Shown here piece after piece: positions 16,664-24,465 of a DNA stretch of 64,000 bases. This stretch comes from Bacillota bacterium (GTDB lineage Bacteria; Bacillota; Sulfobacillia; Sulfobacillales; Sulfobacillaceae), in assembly GCA_026627065.1 (NCBI GenBank), contig JAPNUO010000001.1, positions 700,749 through 764,748 of the forward strand. The letters run 5' to 3'. The notes beneath the pieces are model-generated. The model searched no databases, was not told where the DNA came from, and worked only from the letters and a program-made list of their open reading frames with translations. Each line of letters starts with the position of its first letter. Positions within the stretch are counted from its first letter, which is position 1. The translations under genes were made by a program, and so were the position numbers.

Positions 16664-17138
16664 CCCGCCGCGGCTTTAAGCTTTCGCGATTTTGCCTGAC
16701 GGTCATGGCCATCTTGTCCAGCTCTTGCTCTAAAGCCGCCAGCACGTCATCCGCATAAGACAACGCCCCCCGGTGAATTTCTTGGGCTCGGCGCTCGGCT
16801 TCCGCGATCAAGTCGTCGGCCCGCGCCTTGGCCGCCCTCCAGATTTCGGAATCGCCCGCTAACGCCTCCGCGCGCGAGCGGGCTTCCCGCACCACCTGAT
16901 CCGCCTCTTGAGCCGCTTCCTGCATGAGCCGATCGCGCTCTTGAACCACCCATTCCGCTTCCTTAAGCACTTCCGGCAAGGCATGGCGAATGTGATCCAG
17001 CACAGCGCGGATAGCCTCCGGATCGACCACCACCAGATGGCCCCAAGGCAAGCGCCGCCCCTGCTTCACAATGGCTTCGAGCTGATCCAGCAAGTACTCC
17101 ACTTCCTGAATTCCGTGTCCGCGATCCACTGACTTCAC
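16650..17138 (-). CDS. DivIVA/SepIVA-like coiled-coil protein
   Basis: This 162-aa protein is almost entirely helical and charged. The N-terminal part HGIQEVEYLLDQLEAIVKQG resembles the short membrane-binding or septal segment of DivIVA-like proteins. A long coiled coil follows from about residue 60, with ERDRLMQEAAQEADQVVREA. Cell-division scaffolds in Actinobacteria and Firmicutes show this layout, and the gene often lies beside coaD. The start overlaps the coaD stop by 4 bases, so it is translationally coupled. Function is inferred from shape and neighbourhood only; an ATP-synthase-E-like stalk is another reading. Confidence 0.6.
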   Translation of the reverse strand: MKSVDRGHGIQEVEYLLDQLEAIVKQGRRLPWGHLVVVDPEAIRAVLDHIRHALPEVLKEAEWVVQERDRLMQEAAQEADQVVREARSRAEALAGDSEIWRAAKARADDLIAEAERRAQEIHRGALSYADDVLAALEQELDKMAMTVRQNRESLKPRRVMND

Positions 17139-17620
17139 TCATTTCTGGCGAAATATTGACGAAGACGCCGATTCACCGGCTCCGGCACCAGCGAAGCCAC
17201 GTCAGCATGGTAGCTGGCCAATTCCTTGATGAGCGTGGAACTGAGATAAGCGTGGCTCTCGCTAGTGAGCATAAAAATGGTTTCAATGTCCGGCGCCATC
17301 TTTTTATTCATCAACGCAAATTGAAACTCATAGTCAAAATCCAACACCGCCCTGAGCCCGCGAATGATGACAGTCGCCCCTTGAGCCCGGGCATAATTGA
17401 CCAGGAGTCCGTGCCCCTCCTCCACCGTGACGTTCTGCCAGGCCTCAGTCGCCTCCCGCACCATGGCCACGCGCACCCCGGCATCGAACAGCGGGCGTTT
17501 AGCAGCGTTCGCGAACACGGCCACGATCACGCGATCAAAAATGTGGGCCGCCCGCTCAATGACGTCCAGATGGCCATTGTGCACGGGATCGAACGACCCC
17601 GGGTAAATGGCGATAGCCAT
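17135..17620 (-). CDS. coaD: Phosphopantetheine adenylyltransferase
   Basis: CoaD transfers AMP from ATP to 4'-phosphopantetheine, the fourth step of coenzyme A synthesis. The 161-aa length is typical. The nucleotidyltransferase motif GSFDPVHNGHLDVIERA holds the HxGH-type signature (residues about 8-24). The second signature is SSTLIKELASYHADV near residue 128, and NKKMAPDIETIFM lies near residue 103. It is 3 bases downstream of rsmD, the very common rsmD-coaD pair. Confidence 0.97.
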   Translation of the reverse strand: MAIAIYPGSFDPVHNGHLDVIERAAHIFDRVIVAVFANAAKRPLFDAGVRVAMVREATEAWQNVTVEEGHGLLVNYARAQGATVIIRGLRAVLDFDYEFQFALMNKKMAPDIETIFMLTSESHAYLSSTLIKELASYHADVASLVPEPVNRRLRQYFARNE

Positions 17621-17623
17621 CCG

Positions 17624-18193
17624 TCAACCTCCTTCGCGGTCCTCGCGGACGTATTGACTGAGTGCGGTATCGCCGTAACGTCGCGTCCATTGACGGACAA
17701 GTCCCGGCAATTCTACCGCAGGATCCCGCGATCGCGTTTCCAGCACCACCACTCCTGAGGGCGAAACCACCCGCCACAGGCTCTCCCGCACGCGCAGCTC
17801 AAGTCCTTGAGCCCACGGTGGATCGCAAAACACCACCTCGAACCGCGTCCCCTCGGCAATCCATTGAGGCAACACAGACTCTACCGCTTTGGGAACCACC
17901 ACCGTGCGGTCTTGAGCCCCCATCCGCCGGATATTTTCGTACAGCGTGCGGCGAGTTTGGCTACGAGGCTCGCAGAAGATCACTTGGCGCGCGCCCCGGG
18001 ATACCGCCTCCAATCCCACAGCGCCTGTCCCTGCGTAGGCATCTAAAAACAGGGCGTCGACGACGCGCGCCTGCCAGATGTCAAACAGCGCTTCACGGAC
18101 GCGCGCCCCCGTCGGGCGCGTGTCATGTCCACGCAAGGGCGCAAGACGACGTCCCGCGGCTTGTCCCCCAATAATCCGCATCCACCTCACCAT
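17624..18193 (-). CDS. rsmD: 16S rRNA (guanine-966-N2)-methyltransferase
   Basis: RsmD methylates G966 of 16S rRNA using S-adenosylmethionine. The 189-aa protein has the usual N-terminus MRIIGGQAAGRRLAPLRG, RPTGARVREALFDIW, the SAM-binding loop FLDAYAGTGAVGLEAVSRGA, and the catalytic DPPW in VFCDPPWAQ. The initiator may be ATG 18193, as used here, or ATG 18181, which gives the family-typical MRIIGG start. It precedes coaD by 3 bases. Confidence 0.94.
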   Translation of the reverse strand: MVRWMRIIGGQAAGRRLAPLRGHDTRPTGARVREALFDIWQARVVDALFLDAYAGTGAVGLEAVSRGARQVIFCEPRSQTRRTLYENIRRMGAQDRTVVVPKAVESVLPQWIAEGTRFEVVFCDPPWAQGLELRVRESLWRVVSPSGVVVLETRSRDPAVELPGLVRQWTRRYGDTALSQYVREDREGG

Positions 18194-18233
18194 CCGCCCT
18201 TATTATCCCTGGTTCTCCGCCTTTCGTCCATTA

Positions 18234-18992
18234 TTATGGCCCGCCCGGGCGCCCCACGCGGCTCAGGCTCGTCACCCGATATCCTTCGACCTGAATCAGG
18301 TGCAGCAGGCGCGGCAGCGCCTGCACCACTCCCCAGTCGTCGACGCGATCCGGGAGGATGATAATGGCGCCAGGTTGCAAATGAGACAGCACCTGATGGA
18401 TTATCGCCCCGGGACGGCGGACGCGCGGGCTCACCCCTTCTCCCGGCGTCGGCAGCACAATGGTGAGGTGCAAGAGCATCGCCGCCCGGCGACTTTGCGA
18501 ACTCACAGCTCCATAGGGCGGATAGAGCCAGTGCGGCCGATAATGGCCGACAGCCTCCACGATGGCCACATCGGCCTGGAGATCGCGCAAGTCCGCGCGG
18601 TAGCTGTGACTCGCCAGGTTGATATGCCCTAAAGTGTGACATTCCACGTCTTCGTGCCCTTGAACCAGGAGGGAGGTTTCCCGAGAGTCGCGAAGGAGGT
18701 TGAGGCCGATGGGGAAAAACGTGGCAGTGACGTGATCGGCCTTTAGTTCCCGGAGAATCACCGGGGTAGTGCGCGCATTGGGACCATCGGCAAAGGCTAG
18801 CACCACCCAGCGATCGGCTCCCGGGAAGCGGTCCACCATCCCGGTCCTCGCCAGGTTGCCGGGCTGCAACACCTGCGCCCCTCCCCACCCCAACGCCGCT
18901 ACCGTCAAAATCCCGGCCGCCATTAACGCCCAATGCCGCCTTACGGACCGCAGCGACACGACATAAAACGGCACTAGCGTGTGGTCCCCCAC
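18234..18992 (-). CDS. Polysaccharide-deacetylase (NodB) family protein, possibly inactive
   Basis: The 252-aa protein has an N-terminal membrane anchor (ALMAAGILTVAALGWGGA) and a NodB fold outside the membrane. The metal-binding HTLGH motif (matching H[ST]xxH) is in place. Motif 1, normally FDDGP, reads FADGPN: the catalytic-base Asp is Ala while the metal Asp remains. The RPPYG motif is YPPYGAV. Such changes occur in sporulation deacetylases that act as structural or pseudo-enzymes. The gene overlaps yqhV by 19 bases and lies 40 bases before rsmD, so it belongs to the same transcript. Substrate unknown. Confidence 0.8.
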   Translation of the reverse strand: MGDHTLVPFYVVSLRSVRRHWALMAAGILTVAALGWGGAQVLQPGNLARTGMVDRFPGADRWVVLAFADGPNARTTPVILRELKADHVTATFFPIGLNLLRDSRETSLLVQGHEDVECHTLGHINLASHSYRADLRDLQADVAIVEAVGHYRPHWLYPPYGAVSSQSRRAAMLLHLTIVLPTPGEGVSPRVRRPGAIIHQVLSHLQPGAIIILPDRVDDWGVVQALPRLLHLIQVEGYRVTSLSRVGRPGGP

Positions 18993-19243
18993 AAAATGCA
19001 GGCCACGCCAATACCAATCCAGGCAATTTTCGCCGTGGGCACCCGATTGGCCGCCAATCCTGCAATCCCCAAAAGCATGGTCGTCGTTAACACGAGGGGA
19101 CCTGCCAGGCCCAGAAACCCGTTAATGCGGATGGCCGTCTCCAAGCGATAGGTGCGCCACATCAAAAAGGCGCCGGTCAATTCCATGGATGCCGATAAAA
19201 ATCGAATGAGGATCATGCCTTTCAAAAACACATCGTGCGACAT
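18974..19243 (-). CDS. yqhV: YqhV family membrane protein (DUF2619)
   Basis: The 89-aa product has three hydrophobic segments and matches YqhV of spore formers: IRFLSASMELTGAFLMW, then ETAIRINGFLGLAGPLVL, then IAWIGIGVACILWGTT. In Bacillus yqhV lies beside the spoIIIA operon; its function is unknown. ATG 19243 is chosen because GGGGGG lies 8 bases upstream; an ATG at 19249 is too close. It overlaps the deacetylase gene. Confidence 0.78.
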   Translation of the reverse strand: MSHDVFLKGMILIRFLSASMELTGAFLMWRTYRLETAIRINGFLGLAGPLVLTTTMLLGIAGLAANRVPTAKIAWIGIGVACILWGTTR

Positions 19244-19269
19244 CTTCATTCCCCCCGACGACCCGCTGG

Positions 19270-19740
19270 CTACTTCCACCATTGGCTGACAAAAGTCACC
19301 ACCACGAGCAGCACATACGTCACCCCAGCTGCCATCAAAGGCCCCACCGGCATGCCCCCCCACACGACAATTCCGATAATGGAGCCCACGATTAACGCAA
19401 ACATGAGATGGCTCTGCTGATTCAACATTTCCAGTCCGCGTCCGTTAAGGTGCGTAGCCACTGCTCCGCCAATCAAGGCCAAAATGCCAGGCAGGGTGAG
19501 AAAACTCTTTCCCACCTCTTTCAGGCTGATCTTGCCCAGAGCAAACGGCACCAGCATCGCCAGCGTAAGAAACAGCAGTCCAACTTCCACGCCACGCCGC
19601 TCCAGGACAGGGAGCACAAACGTCAAATGCGTAAAACGCAGCATGAGCAAGATGGTCGCTGCGGCTGCCACGAGGTTGGACCGAGCCGCTAGCCCCAAAA
19701 GCAAGAACACCAGCAGCACAACATCTTCCGTGGTAAACAT
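19270..19740 (-). CDS. DUF441 family membrane protein
   Basis: The 156-aa product has four to five hydrophobic helices and the family-typical N-terminus DVVLLVFLLLGLAARSN. LALIGGAVATHLNGRGLEML and IVGSIIGIVVWGGMPVGPL are near the end. YeaL/YtwI proteins of this family are about 150 aa and have no known function. It starts the yqhV-deacetylase-rsmD-coaD run and lies 50 bases downstream of the comB terminator, so a promoter should lie in that gap. Confidence 0.88.
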   Translation of the reverse strand: MFTTEDVVLLVFLLLGLAARSNLVAAAATILLMLRFTHLTFVLPVLERRGVEVGLLFLTLAMLVPFALGKISLKEVGKSFLTLPGILALIGGAVATHLNGRGLEMLNQQSHLMFALIVGSIIGIVVWGGMPVGPLMAAGVTYVLLVVVTFVSQWWK

Positions 19741-19790
19741 AGCGCCTCCCTGTCCGGTCCCGACGGCAATACTTATGAGCCGGTCCCATT

Positions 19791-19818
19791 AAAAAGACCG
19801 GCCCTTGCGGGCCGGTCT
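19791..19818 (-). terminator. Rho-independent terminator after comB
   Basis: On the minus strand GACCGGCCC-GCAA-GGGCCGGTC is followed by TTTTT. It is a perfect 9-bp stem with a tetraloop, starting 13 bases past the comB stop. Confidence 0.93.
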
Positions 19819-19831
19819 GGCAGGACAGGCG

Positions 19832-20548
19832 CTACTCCACCGCACGTATCCAGCCATCGGTACACAGGATGGGAACCACCCGGGTGCCATTCAAAGCGGC
19901 AGCTTCTTCGACGTCGCGGGCCCAGCCTTGGGCCGCCAGCGTCCGCCCGTGTTCCGACGCCAACAAGGTCTCGACCAAATGATTTTGGGACTGCCAAAAG
20001 GCGCGGCACGCAATTTCCGCCGCATCAGTTCGCAAGGTTTCCGGCCAGTGCTGCGCAATGGCTCCGCAGGCCAGGACGTCCTCCATCGCGATGCGTCCGC
20101 GGCTCCCCGACGCTACCAAAAGCACCGGACGCTCCAGAGACCACAAATAGCGGCTAACTGCCTCCGCATTGGTCAGCGCACCCAGTACCAAACGGGAAAT
20201 GGGTCGCGCGGCCTCAATGGCTTGGGTGCCATTGGTGGTCGTAAACACCACCCGGCGGCCGAACACCCGCTCCCGTGGCCAATCATTCGGAGAATTGCCC
20301 CCGTCAAACCCTTCAGGCGGGTGGTTGTGCCGCTCGCCACCCAAAAGCAGCGCAGCATCGCGAGACTTTAGTCCATAAGCCTCTTCCAACGTTGCCACCG
20401 GCTTGATGGCAACCGCGCCGCGGTCCAGCATGGCCACCATGGTCGTGGTGGCGCGGAGCGTGTCGATGACCGCCACCGCACCAAACTCTGCGGCCAATTG
20501 CGCGGTAATGTCTTGGTAGCGGAAAACCACATTAATTGTTCTGCCCAC
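19832..20548 (-). CDS. comB: 2-phosphosulfolactate phosphatase
   Basis: ComB removes phosphate from 2-phosphosulfolactate to give 3-sulfolactate. The 238-aa product has family motifs AVVIDTLRATTTMVAML near residue 26, HNHPPEGFDGGNSP, VVFTTTNGTQAIEAA and VLVASGSRGRIAMEDVLACG. It overlaps comA by 17 bases. In methanogens this leads to coenzyme M; in Bacillus the product accumulates in spores. With SASPs and other spore genes nearby and no further CoM genes here, spore sulfolactate is the likelier purpose. Confidence 0.92.
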   Translation of the reverse strand: MGRTINVVFRYQDITAQLAAEFGAVAVIDTLRATTTMVAMLDRGAVAIKPVATLEEAYGLKSRDAALLLGGERHNHPPEGFDGGNSPNDWPRERVFGRRVVFTTTNGTQAIEAARPISRLVLGALTNAEAVSRYLWSLERPVLLVASGSRGRIAMEDVLACGAIAQHWPETLRTDAAEIACRAFWQSQNHLVETLLASEHGRTLAAQGWARDVEEAAALNGTRVVPILCTDGWIRAVE

Positions 20549-21413
20549 ACGACGTCCCCTCGACCACCGGCGACTTAGGCCAACGCACTGGCTCTTCCAT
20601 GCCCTTTAACGTGAGGTAGTAGTGGCGCAAGGTATCGCCGCGCAAACCCACGCGAAGCGCCTCCAAAGCCAGCACGTCATACGGCTGGACATTGCCCAGG
20701 TTGACGTTGGGACCGAACCGCATAATCAGCTCTTGCTGCTGCTTTTTTTGCGGAGCTTCCCAGAGCAAGCGGTCCGGCTGGGTGACGTGACTCACCATGT
20801 GTTCAACCTCATCCGCCAGGACGTTGCCCTCGTCGTCGTAAATCACCACTCCTTCACCACTCTCGCGGCCTTCCACAATGACCACATCGGATCCCGCTTC
20901 GAGGTCGCGATTCACTTGTTCGTACAGCGGCACCGTCGACACCTGGTCGCGGGGGTCCTTCTTTCCCACTTCGCTGACGACCAGTTCAAAGCCGTAGGTG
21001 CGCGCTAGCCTAATCGTGTTGAGGCGGGTGTCTTCATCAATATTAATCGTCCCGTCGGAAATTTCCACTCCGGTAAACCCAAGCTCACGCGCGCGATCCA
21101 GGTACGGAATGATGCGCCCTTGCAAGAGGGCTAGTTCCAAGAAGGTGCCCCCTGGAAAAATGTGCACGCCGTACGATTTGATGAGCTCAATTTTTTGGCG
21201 CAAAAGGCGCATGTTATAGAATGCTGAAGTGCCGAAGGTTAATTTCCAATGGTCAATGTAATTGCTGGCAAGCTCCATGAGATCGCGGCTTTCCGTCAAC
21301 CCTAGGCCTTTGTCTATGACCATGGTAAGCCCCTGCCGCCGCGGCTTGGCGTTCCGCTCCTGGTACGGAAACTCTAAGATATCCAGCCAAGCTTCACCGT
21401 CATGTCGTAACAT
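20532..21413 (-). CDS. comA: Phosphosulfolactate synthase
   Basis: ComA adds sulfite to phosphoenolpyruvate to make phosphosulfolactate. The 293-aa TIM-barrel enzyme shows GLTMVIDKGLG near residue 28, DHWKLTFGTSAFY, VHIFPGGTFLELAL and FTGVEISDGTINI, all characteristic. ATG 21413 has GGAGGG 6 bases upstream. It is first in the comA-comB pair. A TGAATA lies upstream on this strand at 21453-21458, but no matching -10 box was found, so regulation is open. Confidence 0.93.
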   Translation of the reverse strand: MLRHDGEAWLDILEFPYQERNAKPRRQGLTMVIDKGLGLTESRDLMELASNYIDHWKLTFGTSAFYNMRLLRQKIELIKSYGVHIFPGGTFLELALLQGRIIPYLDRARELGFTGVEISDGTINIDEDTRLNTIRLARTYGFELVVSEVGKKDPRDQVSTVPLYEQVNRDLEAGSDVVIVEGRESGEGVVIYDDEGNVLADEVEHMVSHVTQPDRLLWEAPQKKQQQELIMRFGPNVNLGNVQPYDVLALEALRVGLRGDTLRHYYLTLKGMEEPVRWPKSPVVEGTSCGQNN

Positions 21414-21552
21414 GAGAGTCCCTCCTCATTGTCGATGCGATCCTTGGCACCATATTCAGCCCACGACGCGACGGTGACGGGAAATTTTTGACGGCATGGG
21501 GGCTCTGGCAAATGGTTAAGTTAGGCAAGAAGACTGAGGTAGGAGGACTCCC

Positions 21553-22863
21553 ATGGCCACACACCGCAACCAATTGCCAACGCCACAGCCTCTGGGGCCG
21601 GATGACGCCTCGCATACGTTGAAGCTCTGGGTATTGTGCTTAGTCCCGTTCATCATGGTCCTCGGCAACTCCATGTTGATCCCGGTCTTGCCTAAAATGA
21701 TGAAAGTCATGCATCTGACGCTCTTCCAGGTCGGATTGGTGATTACTATATTTTCCATCCCGGCTGGCGTGATTATTCCACTCGCCGGGGCGCTGTCTGA
21801 CCGCATCGGACGGCGTCCGGTCATGGCCCCTTCGCTTGTCCTTTACGGGCTAGGGGGACTCGGCGCCGGGCTGGCCGCGTGGCTCATGCCCCACCCTTAT
21901 CCCTGGATTATGGCCAGCCGCCTCCTGCAGGGCATTGGCGCAGGCGGCACCTACCAGCTTGCCATGGCGGTCGCTGGCGACATGTTCCGCTCCCGCCGCC
22001 GCGCTTCCGCCTTAGGCTTGTTGGAAGCAGCCAACGGATTAGGCAAGGTGGTTTCGCCCATTGCCGGATCAGCCTTGGCGCTCATCATCTGGTTCCTCCC
22101 CTTTTTCATTTACGGCCTCTTGGCGTTCCCCGTCGCCGCCCTCATTTGGCTCGTCATTAAAGAACCCCAGTCCCGGCCGGCTCGAGGGGGCATGGGGGAA
22201 TACTGGCAAGGTCTCAAGCGCACTGTCAGCGAAAAACTGGCCTCCATGGCGATCACCTTCTTAGCCGGCGCCGTCGTCCTCTTTATTTTATTCGGCGTCC
22301 TCAGCTATCTCGCGGACGTCTTGGAAAAGGATTTCGGCTACGGAGAAATTCCCCGCGGCCTCATCATTGCCATCCCGGTGCTGGCGTCAGCGGTGACCTC
22401 CTACGTCTCCGGAAGCCTGCTTGCGCGGCAAATCGCGGCCTGGGCGCGCCCCATCGTGGTTTTCGGGCTTCTATTGATCGCGCTGGCCATGGTCCTCGAA
22501 CCGTTCTTTGCCACCCGCCAAGTCGGCTGGGCCATGGCCATTCTGGTCTTTCAAGGCATTGGCACCGGAAGCGTCCTGCCCTCCATCAACACCATGGTCA
22601 CCAGCGCCACCCAAACGGCTGAACGCGGCGTCATCACCAGTCTTTACGGCAGCGTGCGGTTCTTTGGGGTGGCTTTGGGTCCGCCGCTTTTTAGCGCGGC
22701 AATGGCCCACCGTTTCTGGGTCTTCTGGCTGGCCGCCGCTTTGGCGATGCTGACCGCCGTGCTGTCCTGGTTCGTGATCGACGAACAAAAGATGCTGCCG
22801 CAAAAAATGCGGACGGCATCGGCTGCCTCGGTGTCAAAACCGAGGCGTCAGAAGCTTTCGTAA
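21553..22863 (+). CDS. Major facilitator superfamily transporter
   Basis: This is a 436-aa protein of about 12 membrane segments. The MFS signature between helices 2 and 3 is GALSDRIGRRPVMAPS (residues about 79-94), and RLLQGIGAGGTYQLAMAV fits helix 4. The C-terminus is cytoplasmic and basic. It resembles drug/H+ antiporters of the TetA/Bcr group, but the substrate cannot be predicted. Divergent from comA with a 139-base gap; AGGAGGA lies upstream of the ATG. Confidence 0.88.
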   Translation: MATHRNQLPTPQPLGPDDASHTLKLWVLCLVPFIMVLGNSMLIPVLPKMMKVMHLTLFQVGLVITIFSIPAGVIIPLAGALSDRIGRRPVMAPSLVLYGLGGLGAGLAAWLMPHPYPWIMASRLLQGIGAGGTYQLAMAVAGDMFRSRRRASALGLLEAANGLGKVVSPIAGSALALIIWFLPFFIYGLLAFPVAALIWLVIKEPQSRPARGGMGEYWQGLKRTVSEKLASMAITFLAGAVVLFILFGVLSYLADVLEKDFGYGEIPRGLIIAIPVLASAVTSYVSGSLLARQIAAWARPIVVFGLLLIALAMVLEPFFATRQVGWAMAILVFQGIGTGSVLPSINTMVTSATQTAERGVITSLYGSVRFFGVALGPPLFSAAMAHRFWVFWLAAALAMLTAVLSWFVIDEQKMLPQKMRTASAASVSKPRRQKLS

Positions 22864-22897
22864 GTCTCCGAACCCTTGAGCTCGGCAAAAGTTACCG

Positions 22898-22926
22898 GCG
22901 TAATCCCTGAGGCTCAGGTCATACTA
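22898..22926 (+). promoter_or_regulatory. Candidate forespore promoter of the SASP gene
   Basis: GCGTAA (22898-22903), a 16-base spacer and CATACTA (22920-22926) lie 31 bases before the SASP start. CATACTA is the sigma-G/sigma-F -10 of Bacillus. The same GCGTAA-N16-SATACTA pattern precedes the YIEGIA gene at 28545-28573. Confidence 0.6.
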
Positions 22927-22957
22927 AGACCACGTCGGAGCAAAGGAGGTGAAGTCA

Positions 22958-23179
22958 ATGGCACGAGGCAGCAACACCGGCAATCGGGCACTGGTGCAGG
23001 GCGCCCAAAAAGCGCTCAACCAGTTTAAGTACGAGGTCGCCCACGAGCTTGGACTGCAAGGGGTTGACGACGGGTACTGGGGTGAGATTCCCGCCCGCCA
23101 ATGCGGTGCCGTCGGCGGCCACATGGTCAAGAAGATGATCGAGATGGCCGAACAAAACTTGGCCGGGCGCTCGCGGTAA
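22958..23179 (+). CDS. Alpha/beta-type small acid-soluble spore protein
   Basis: SASPs coat and protect DNA in dormant spores and are digested on germination. This 73-aa protein shows the two conserved blocks: ALNQFKYEVAHELGLQG, containing the germination-protease (GPR) region as YEVAHELG, and CGAVGGHMVKKMIEMAEQNL. The usual GPR target is E-[IFV]-A, so Glu-Val-Ala fits. ATG 22958 has AAAGGAGGT 8 bases upstream. The gene stands alone between a forespore-type promoter and a strong terminator. Confidence 0.95.
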   Translation: MARGSNTGNRALVQGAQKALNQFKYEVAHELGLQGVDDGYWGEIPARQCGAVGGHMVKKMIEMAEQNLAGRSR

Positions 23180-23210
23180 GGGTACTGGACTCGTACATGC
23201 GTTTCACCCC

Positions 23211-23242
23211 AAAAAAATGGACGGCGTTGCCGTCCATTTTTT
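23211..23242. terminator. Bidirectional terminator between SASP and spoVR
   Basis: ATGGACGG and CCGTCCAT form a perfect stem around a short loop, with a run of A before and T after. It can stop both the plus-strand SASP transcript and the minus-strand prkA-yhbH-spoVR transcript. The T run touches the spoVR stop codon. Confidence 0.93.
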
Positions 23243-24465
23243 CATCCCACCTCATCCCGCCACTCGCGCCCATCGTGCGTCACGCGGTGGCGGACGCGCT
23301 GGCGTTCGGTCAAAAGCGTCACCGGTCCTTTCCAAAGCCGCTCAGCCACCTGCTTTAACGCCCAGGGAAGTTCTTGAAAGTCCAGGTCGCGGCCGTCGTG
23401 ATGATGGCGCAAAACTAACTCCGGGCCATCGATCGCTTCGACGCTCACTCGCGGCAGGCCCGCCCGATCGAGATCTTGTAAGAGCTGACGCCGGACTTTT
23501 GCGGGGTGGTCGCGACCCGACTCTGGATCCCCTGCCGCGGAAAAGACGGCCAGGCCCGCTTCCGCCACCAGGTCCTCGCTGAAAAATGCCCGCACCAGGC
23601 CGACGTCATCGTAGACTTGTCGCGCCTGCCACACGGCCGCCCATCCTCCGGATTCATAGGCGTGGCGGTAGCAGAGATAGCCGATGCGATACGGATTCAG
23701 CTGGGACGGGGTCACTCGCACAATGCGCGCGTTCAGTCGTGCGGTTTCCCAAGCTTCCCCCCCATCCAACGCCAGCTCGCGGAGGAGCGCATTGTGACAA
23801 AAGGTCGCGAACCCTTCGTTGGCAATCTTGGTCACCTGCTGCGGCCAAAAATACCGCGCCTCGCGCCAGGTCAGCATCAGCGCCTCGCGCTCCCAATCGT
23901 CTAGCCGGGGCGCATAGCGCCAGACCATCCCCAACACATCGTCGGGCGACTCCCCAATCGCGTGCAGCAGGAGGCTGTCTCCCGTAAAATCCGCGAGAAC
24001 ATGGGCAGCGTCCAAGAGACTATCCACCGCCTCATCCCCGTATCGGCGTCGCCACGCGTCCATCTGCCGGCGGTGGCGCGCGGCGCGATTGATCATGTCC
24101 GGCGGGCCGAACTGAAAGCCGCGGTGATGGCGAAAGAAGTCGGCATGGGCCAGCACATGGGCCACAATGAGCAAGGCCTCTTGCGACGACGTCGCGCGAT
24201 CTATAAAGGCATAGGCCGGCTCATGATGGACGACCAGTTCGTACACCTGCGTGAGCCGAAAGTCGTAGGCTGTTTTGATCCGCTTGTGACTTTGCCCAAA
24301 ACTCCAGTGGCCGTAGCGCAGCGGTAAGCCCCCGTGCGCCACCACCAGCTGAATGAACTCCTGGTCCACCAGCTCAAAATGCACGTAACCGGGGTCGAGC
24401 CCCAACGCTTCAGCTTTCGGCCACACCCGCGCTATCAACTCCTCCAGTTCTTCTTGACTAGGCAC
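23242..24465 (-). CDS. spoVR: SpoVR family protein
   Basis: SpoVR is needed for proper spore cortex formation in Bacillus and is widely co-encoded with PrkA and YhbH/YeaH. The 407-aa product shows YGHWSFGQSHKR, LVVHHEPAYAFI, VLAHADFFRHHRGF and IANEGFATFCHN, all typical, and ends with a small C-terminal domain. GTG 24465 is chosen: GGAGGT lies 5 bases upstream, and longer in-frame extensions have no family similarity. It overlaps yhbH by 8 bases as the last gene of the unit. It is slightly shorter than many homologues. Confidence 0.93.
   Translation of the reverse strand: MPSQEELEELIARVWPKAEALGLDPGYVHFELVDQEFIQLVVAHGGLPLRYGHWSFGQSHKRIKTAYDFRLTQVYELVVHHEPAYAFIDRATSSQEALLIVAHVLAHADFFRHHRGFQFGPPDMINRAARHRRQMDAWRRRYGDEAVDSLLDAAHVLADFTGDSLLLHAIGESPDDVLGMVWRYAPRLDDWEREALMLTWREARYFWPQQVTKIANEGFATFCHNALLRELALDGGEAWETARLNARIVRVTPSQLNPYRIGYLCYRHAYESGGWAAVWQARQVYDDVGLVRAFFSEDLVAEAGLAVFSAAGDPESGRDHPAKVRRQLLQDLDRAGLPRVSVEAIDGPELVLRHHHDGRDLDFQELPWALKQVAERLWKGPVTLLTERQRVRHRVTHDGREWRDEVG

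Noticed and set aside
18187..19065. 292-codon frame over the deacetylase and yqhV
   Set aside because: Lies on the same strand in another frame; the NodB and YqhV frames carry the family motifs.
21414..21460. Sigma-G promoter for comA based on TGAATA
   Set aside because: The -35-like hexamer has no CATACTA-like box at 16-18 bases.
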